DNA from: Atlantibacter sp032062175
GTDB lineage: Bacteria; Pseudomonadota; Gammaproteobacteria; Enterobacterales; Enterobacteriaceae
DNA length: 64,000 nucleotides
Reading direction: 5' to 3'
Assembly: GCF_032062175.1 (NCBI RefSeq)
Contig: NZ_DAMBQK010000005.1
Span: forward strand, 124,001-188,000
Shown: positions 60,107-64,000 of the stretch, piece by piece
Numbering within the stretch: the first letter of the stretch is position 1
Layout: each line of letters opens with the position of its first letter
Notes under the pieces: generated by a model
Seen by the model: the letters and a program-made list of their open reading frames with translations, nothing else
Database searches by the model: none
What the model was told of the DNA's origin: nothing
Translations under genes and position numbers: made by a program

Positions 60107-61024
60107 ATGAACCTTAGACGCCTGAAGTATTTCGTAAAAATCGTGGATATCGGAAGCCTGACCCAGGCAGCTGAAGTGCTGCACATCGCTCAACCGGCGC
60201 TGAGCCAGCAGGTGGCAACGTTGGAAGGGGAGATGGATCAGCAACTGCTTATCCGCACCAAACGCGGCGTGACGCCAACCGAGGCCGGGAAAATTCTCTA
60301 CGCCCATGCGCGAACCATTCTGCGCCAGTGCGAGCAAGCGCAACTGGCTGTAAATAATGTTGGGCACACATTAAGCGGCCATGTCTCGATTGGCCTGGCA
60401 CCGGGAACCGCCGCTGCGGCAATTACTATGCCGCTGTTGCAGGCGGTTCGTAACGAGCTTCCGGATGTGCTGGTTTATCTTCAGGAAAACAGCGGCGCGC
60501 AGTTAAACGATAAACTGCTTGGCGGCCAACTGGATATGGCGGTGCTGTATGACCGCGCGCCGGTTGCCGGGATCGCCAGCCAGCCATTGCTGAAAGAAGA
60601 ATTATTTCTGGTGGGCACCCGGGATTGCCCGGGGCCGCAGGTAGATTTAGCCAGCGTAGCAGAGATGAATTTATTCCTGCCGCGAGATTTTTGCGCAGTA
60701 CGCAAACGCGTTGACGAAGCCTTTTCGCTGCGGCGTTTATCGGCCAAAATCATCGGCGAAATTGATTCAGTGTCGACGCTGACCGCCGCCATCGCCAGTG
60801 GTATGGGGGTGACAGTATTGCCAGAATCCGCTGCCCGTTCGCTGGCGCAATCGGCTAATGGCTGGACGGCGCGCATTACCAGCCCGGCGCTAAATTTACC
60901 GTTATCACTGAATGTTTCCGCGCATCTGGCGTTATCTCCACAGGCGCAGGCGGTAAAAGAAATTCTTATGTCGCTGATATCCCGCCCTGCCATGGAGAGC
61001 CGCGAACTGCTGCTGGTCAGCTAG
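60107..61024 (+). CDS. nac: Nac, nitrogen assimilation control regulator
   Basis: A 305-residue LysR-type regulator, the length of Klebsiella and E. coli Nac, with MNLRRLKYFVKIVDIGSLTQ at the start and the winged HTH over residues 1-60 (SLTQAAEVLHIAQPALSQQVATLE). Nac links sigma-54 nitrogen control to sigma-70 operons and needs no coinducer. ATG 60107 is chosen because it matches the known N terminus; ten more codons are open upstream. It is followed by cbl as in E. coli. Confidence 0.95.
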   Translation: MNLRRLKYFVKIVDIGSLTQAAEVLHIAQPALSQQVATLEGEMDQQLLIRTKRGVTPTEAGKILYAHARTILRQCEQAQLAVNNVGHTLSGHVSIGLAPGTAAAAITMPLLQAVRNELPDVLVYLQENSGAQLNDKLLGGQLDMAVLYDRAPVAGIASQPLLKEELFLVGTRDCPGPQVDLASVAEMNLFLPRDFCAVRKRVDEAFSLRRLSAKIIGEIDSVSTLTAAIASGMGVTVLPESAARSLAQSANGWTARITSPALNLPLSLNVSAHLALSPQAQAVKEILMSLISRPAMESRELLLVS

Positions 61025-61125
61025 TTCATATTCCAGAAAAGAATAAGTTGCTGGTTTTTATTATTTGTTATGCAGAAGCGCTGACTTTAACAATAGCGTT
61101 ATATCAGAATGCTTCTGGGGACATT

Positions 61126-62076
61126 ATGAATTTTCAGCAACTCAAAATTATCCGCGAGGCGGCGAAGCGGGATTACAACCTGACTGAAGTCGCCAGTATG
61201 CTCTACACCTCTCAATCCGGCGTCAGCCGCCATATTCGCGAACTGGAAGACGAGCTGGGTATTGAGATATTTATTCGGCGCGGTAAGCGTTTACTGGGCA
61301 TGACAGAGCCGGGTAAAGCGCTACTGGTGATTGCCGAACGTATTCTTAATGAAGCCAGTAATGTCCGTAGGCTGGCGGATCTGTTTTCCAACGACACCAG
61401 CGGCATCCTGACCATCGCCACGACGCACACCCAGGCGCGTTACAGCTTGCCCGCAGTGATTAAATCTTTTCGCGCGCTGTTTCCTGAGGTGAGGCTGGAA
61501 CTGATTCAGGGCACGCCACAGGAAATCGAAACCCTGCTGGAAAACGGGACGGCGGATATCGGCATCGCCAGTGAACGCCTGAGTAACGATCCGCTACTGG
61601 TGGCTTATCCGTGGTTTCGATGGTCGCACAGCCTGCTGGTGCCGGCAGAGCATCCGCTTTTACACGCCTCGCCATTAACGCTTGATGAACTGGGCCGCTG
61701 GCCGCTGATTACCTATCGACAGGGCATCACTGGCCGTTCGCGCATTGATGAAGCGTTCGCCCGCAAAGGCATCGTTCCTGATATCGTGCTGAGCGCACAG
61801 GATTCTGATGTCATTAAAACCTATGTCGAACTGGGCCTGGGGATTGGGATTGTGGCAGAGCAGGCGAGCGGCGAGCATGACAGCGGCCAACTGGTCAGGC
61901 TGGACGTGCGCCACCTGTTCGATGCCAATACCGTCTGGTTAGGGTTGAAACGCGGCCAGCTACAGCGTAATTACGTATGGCGTTTTATCGAGTTATGTAA
62001 TTCGGCTTTGTCGGTTGACGAGATCAAACGTCAGGCGCTGGAAAGTGATGAAGTCGCGATTGATTACCAGATTTAA
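61126..62076 (+). CDS. cbl: Cbl, LysR-type regulator of sulfonate/sulfate-ester use
   Basis: A 316-residue LysR regulator, CysB-like, matching E. coli Cbl in length and in MNFQQLKIIREAAKRDYNLTEVASML at its start. Cbl activates ssu and tau genes when sulfate is scarce and senses adenosine phosphosulfate. In E. coli cbl is partly co-expressed from the nac promoter; here 101 bases separate the genes and no terminator is seen. Confidence 0.94.
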   Translation: MNFQQLKIIREAAKRDYNLTEVASMLYTSQSGVSRHIRELEDELGIEIFIRRGKRLLGMTEPGKALLVIAERILNEASNVRRLADLFSNDTSGILTIATTHTQARYSLPAVIKSFRALFPEVRLELIQGTPQEIETLLENGTADIGIASERLSNDPLLVAYPWFRWSHSLLVPAEHPLLHASPLTLDELGRWPLITYRQGITGRSRIDEAFARKGIVPDIVLSAQDSDVIKTYVELGLGIGIVAEQASGEHDSGQLVRLDVRHLFDANTVWLGLKRGQLQRNYVWRFIELCNSALSVDEIKRQALESDEVAIDYQI

Positions 62077-62107
62077 GGACTGGGCTGTTTAGACGGGCCA
62101 GACAACA

Positions 62108-62141
62108 AAAAGCCCGCTTAAGTTTCCTTAAGCGGGCTTTT
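62108..62141. terminator. Terminator of tRNA-Asn copy 4 and of cbl
   Basis: Fifteen-bp perfect stem AAAAGCCCGCTTAAG / CTTAAGCGGGCTTTT with loop TTTC; T-runs both ways. Confidence 0.9.
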
Positions 62142-62148
62142 CTAAATT

Positions 62149-62224
62149 TGGCTCCTCTGACTGGACTCGAACCAGTGACATACGGATTAACAGTCCGCCG
62201 TTCTACCGACTGAACTACAGAGGA
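62149..62224 (-). tRNA. tRNA-Asn(GUU), copy 4
   Basis: Seventy-six bases, identical to the other three copies; anticodon GUU. Confidence 0.97.
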
Positions 62225-62324
62225 ATCGTGTGAACGGGTCGCATAGTAATAGCGGCCCTAATGTGTGTCAATGCAAAAATTAACGCCTTGATTCGATTGG
62301 CTGTTTTAACACCATTTCGTCGCG

Positions 62325-63116
62325 TTAATATACCTGAGCCGCCCAGTGATCCGTCTCGCCCGAATAAAGTCGTTTTAAAGGGTCCTGACCGTAAAACTGG
62401 CAGAAGCGCTGCCACAGCGAGGGAAACCGTGGTGCAAACAGCTGTGGTGCGCTGAAAAAGTATTCAGAGAGTACCGCGAAACATTCTGCCGGGTCCGTCG
62501 CGGCATAGGCGTCAATGCTGGTCGCGTTTTCGCCCACCAGGTCGATTTCATCCTGAATGTTGCTCATTGCCGCGTGGAGATCGTGCTCCCAACCCGCCAC
62601 ATCGCGCAGCGCGATAAAGGGCACGCCGCTGGCGCGGTCGCCATTGCGCATATCCAGCTTATGGGCGACTTCATGGACAATAAGATTGAAGCCTGAAACG
62701 TCAAAAGAGTCGTGGATATCCAGCCAGTTAAGAATAATCGGCCCCTGTTGCCAGCTTTGTCCGGATTGTACCGAACGCTGGTTATGTACCAGGCCGATAT
62801 CGTCTTCCCATTCATCATCCACCACAAAGGGCGCCGGATAAATCAGCACTTCGTGGAAGCCATCGAGCCATTCAATTCCGAGTTCCATCACCGGCAGGCA
62901 AAACAGCAGGGCGATACGCGCGGATTTCAACTCGTCAAGTTCAAAACCCTGCAACGCCACCAGACGTTTTTGTTGAAGAAAACGCTCAGCCAGGCGGATC
63001 AGCTTTTGCTGCTCACCTGGAGTAAAGCCCGCCAGAACGGGAATAGTAAACGCATCATCCCACGGGAGAGGCGTCGTTGTGGTGGAGTCATTCGCTTTCC
63101 ACGGCCACTTAATCAT
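62325..63116 (-). CDS. mtfA: MtfA (YeeI), Mlc-titration factor / zinc peptidase
   Basis: A 263-residue protein of the gluzincin-type MtfA family. The zinc motif HEVAHKLD puts ligands at His148 and His152 with catalytic Glu149; a downstream Glu in DPAECFAVLSEYFF is the third ligand. MtfA binds the repressor Mlc and so raises ptsG expression; it also has aminopeptidase activity. Length and the position beside the Asn/Ser tRNA genes fit. Confidence 0.94.
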   Translation of the reverse strand: MIKWPWKANDSTTTTPLPWDDAFTIPVLAGFTPGEQQKLIRLAERFLQQKRLVALQGFELDELKSARIALLFCLPVMELGIEWLDGFHEVLIYPAPFVVDDEWEDDIGLVHNQRSVQSGQSWQQGPIILNWLDIHDSFDVSGFNLIVHEVAHKLDMRNGDRASGVPFIALRDVAGWEHDLHAAMSNIQDEIDLVGENATSIDAYAATDPAECFAVLSEYFFSAPQLFAPRFPSLWQRFCQFYGQDPLKRLYSGETDHWAAQVY

Positions 63117-63210
63117 CTATCTGCTCGCAAAGTCGTCGTTTGAACAAAATTGAAAGGGCAAGGACTATTAAAATGCCAAATAACCTGGCATCATGGCAAC
63201 CGTTCAAAAC

Positions 63211-63300
63211 GGAGAGATGCCGGAGCGGCTGAACGGACCGGTCTCGAAAACCGGAGTAGGGGCAACTCTACCGGGGGTTCAAATCCCCCTCTCTCCGCCA
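63211..63300 (+). tRNA. serU: tRNA-Ser(CGA)
   Basis: Ninety bases with CCA; class II tRNA with a long variable arm (GTAGGGGCAACTCTAC), anticodon CGA in TCTCGAAAA, acceptor GGAGAGA/TCTCTCC. It matches E. coli serU, which lies in the same neighbourhood. Confidence 0.95.
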
Positions 63301-63430
63301 CTATTCAAACAGTTACCTCATTTTCTCGCAACGACCCCGGTCACACTTGCTGACCAGCAAATAGATTCTTTCATTTCATAAAATTCAAAAATCTAACCAA
63401 CCAAACGCATTTCCCCCGGTCCTGAAGGTA

Positions 63431-63465
63431 ATAAAAAACCTGAGCCGGTTACCCGGACTCAGGTT
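63431..63465 (-). terminator. Terminator of the porin gene
   Basis: AAACCTGAG / CTCAGGTTT outer stem with inner CGG/CCG pairing, followed on the minus strand by TTTTTATT; it lies 45 bases beyond the porin stop codon. Confidence 0.88.
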
Positions 63466-63509
63466 TGATCTTCTCATGCGTGACCCGATTTTCAGGGTCG
63501 TACACGGAA

Positions 63510-64000
63510 TTAGAACTGATAAATCATGCCGATGCCGACAACGTCATCGGTGGAAATACCGTTGGCATTGTAGAAGCTATCGTCTTCATCCAGCAGGTTG
63601 ATTTTGTAATCAACGTAGGTGGAGAAGTTTTTGTTGAAGTAGTAGTTCGCGCCAACGGAAACATATTTGACCAGATCCTGATCGTTGTTATCGTCGCTTT
63701 CGCCACCATTTTTAGCCAGGTCTTTACCTTTAGACTGCAGATAAGACACTTCCGGGCGCAGACCAAAATTGAACTGGTATTGTGCAGTCACTTCGAAGTT
63801 CTGAGTTTTGTTAGCGATATGACCGATGTTGTTGCCGTATGGGGTCATATTGCGGGTTTCAGAATACATCGCTGCCAGGTAAACGTCGTTCGCATCGTAT
63901 TTCAGACCGAAGGTCCAGACATCAGCGTTTTCGCCGCCTGCGGTGCTGGCAACCTGCTGCTCGTTGGTGCGGTCAGAAGATGCGTATGCCGCACCTGCGT
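63510..64000 (-). CDS. OmpC/OmpF-family general porin (C-terminal part, cut by the window edge)
   Basis: The last 163 residues of a trimeric outer-membrane porin are visible: beta-strand repeats such as FGLKYDANDVYLAAMYSETRN, FEVTAQYQFNFGLRPEVSYLQSKGKDL, KYVSVGANYYFNKNFSTYVDYKINLLDED, and the terminal VVGIGMIYQF with the C-terminal phenylalanine needed for assembly by BAM. The N-terminal half and the start lie beyond base 64000. It belongs to the OmpC/OmpS/YedS group; which paralogue cannot be said from this part. Confidence 0.92.
   Translation of the reverse strand, partial: AGAAYASSDRTNEQQVASTAGGENADVWTFGLKYDANDVYLAAMYSETRNMTPYGNNIGHIANKTQNFEVTAQYQFNFGLRPEVSYLQSKGKDLAKNGGESDDNNDQDLVKYVSVGANYYFNKNFSTYVDYKINLLDEDDSFYNANGISTDDVVGIGMIYQF

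Noticed and set aside
1..64000. CRISPR arrays.
   Set aside because: No regular 25-40 base repeats with unique spacers were seen; the palindrome family at 41372-41915 is irregular in spacing and sequence.

Overview
The window is a 64 kb stretch of an enterobacterial chromosome (Enterobacteriaceae, GC-rich, Enterobacter/Kosakonia/Klebsiella-like rather than E. coli itself). The basis is the backbone gene content: hisGDCBHA with a seven-histidine leader, yeeZ, yeeY, plaP, sbcB, dacD, sbmC, yeeA, yeeX, cobS/cobT, yeeO, erfK, amn, nac, cbl, mtfA, four tRNA-Asn(GUU) genes and tRNA-Ser(CGA). Genus is not decidable by eye.

Layout. 1-5300: his operon on the minus strand with leader and attenuator. 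5.5-14.1 kb: yeeZ-yeeY, plaP, sbcB, dacD, sbmC (with a LexA box), yeeA, yeeX. 14.25-17.0 kb: a short cobalamin run cbiB-cobS-cobT that lacks cobU. 17.0-18.8 kb: decay zone with an AllS-like regulator broken by one amber codon and an ankyrin-repeat gene fragment. 18.9-24.3 kb: accessory catabolic cluster (DapA-type aldolase/lyase, cupin dioxygenase-like protein, MFS transporter, two SDRs, IclR regulator). 24.35-26.1 kb: NlpC/P60 hydrolase and a HigBA-type toxin-antitoxin pair.

26.14-43.47 kb is a 17.3 kb genomic island inserted in the 3' end of a tRNA-Asn gene. A 20-bp direct repeat of the tRNA 3' end marks both edges, and the tRNA's displaced terminator still sits beyond the left edge. Its cargo is an AT-rich two-gene operon encoding an SF2 helicase-nuclease plus a partner of about 700 residues, which I read as a DdmDE-like anti-plasmid system, and, facing it, a 1,617-residue Cap4-like nuclease/STAND-NTPase/helical-repeat protein of the Avs type. 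The right part holds a P4-like control region with an Ash-type reading frame and a Ner-like regulator, a second copy of the HigBA module, two tyrosine recombinases, and a family of four AT-rich palindromes followed by a shared tail sequence.

43.5-64 kb returns to backbone with further insertions between the tRNA-Asn genes: yeeO, the sitABCD manganese/iron transporter (two MntR-like boxes and a Fur-like box), erfK, a ChpSB/PemIK-type toxin-antitoxin pair, amn, a second branched-chain amino acid ABC transporter (livJ/H/M/G/F type), an unknown 329-residue protein, nac (with a sigma-54 promoter), cbl, mtfA, tRNA-Ser and a porin cut by the window edge. The repeated identical tRNA-Asn genes appear to be the anchor around which the accessory material has accumulated.
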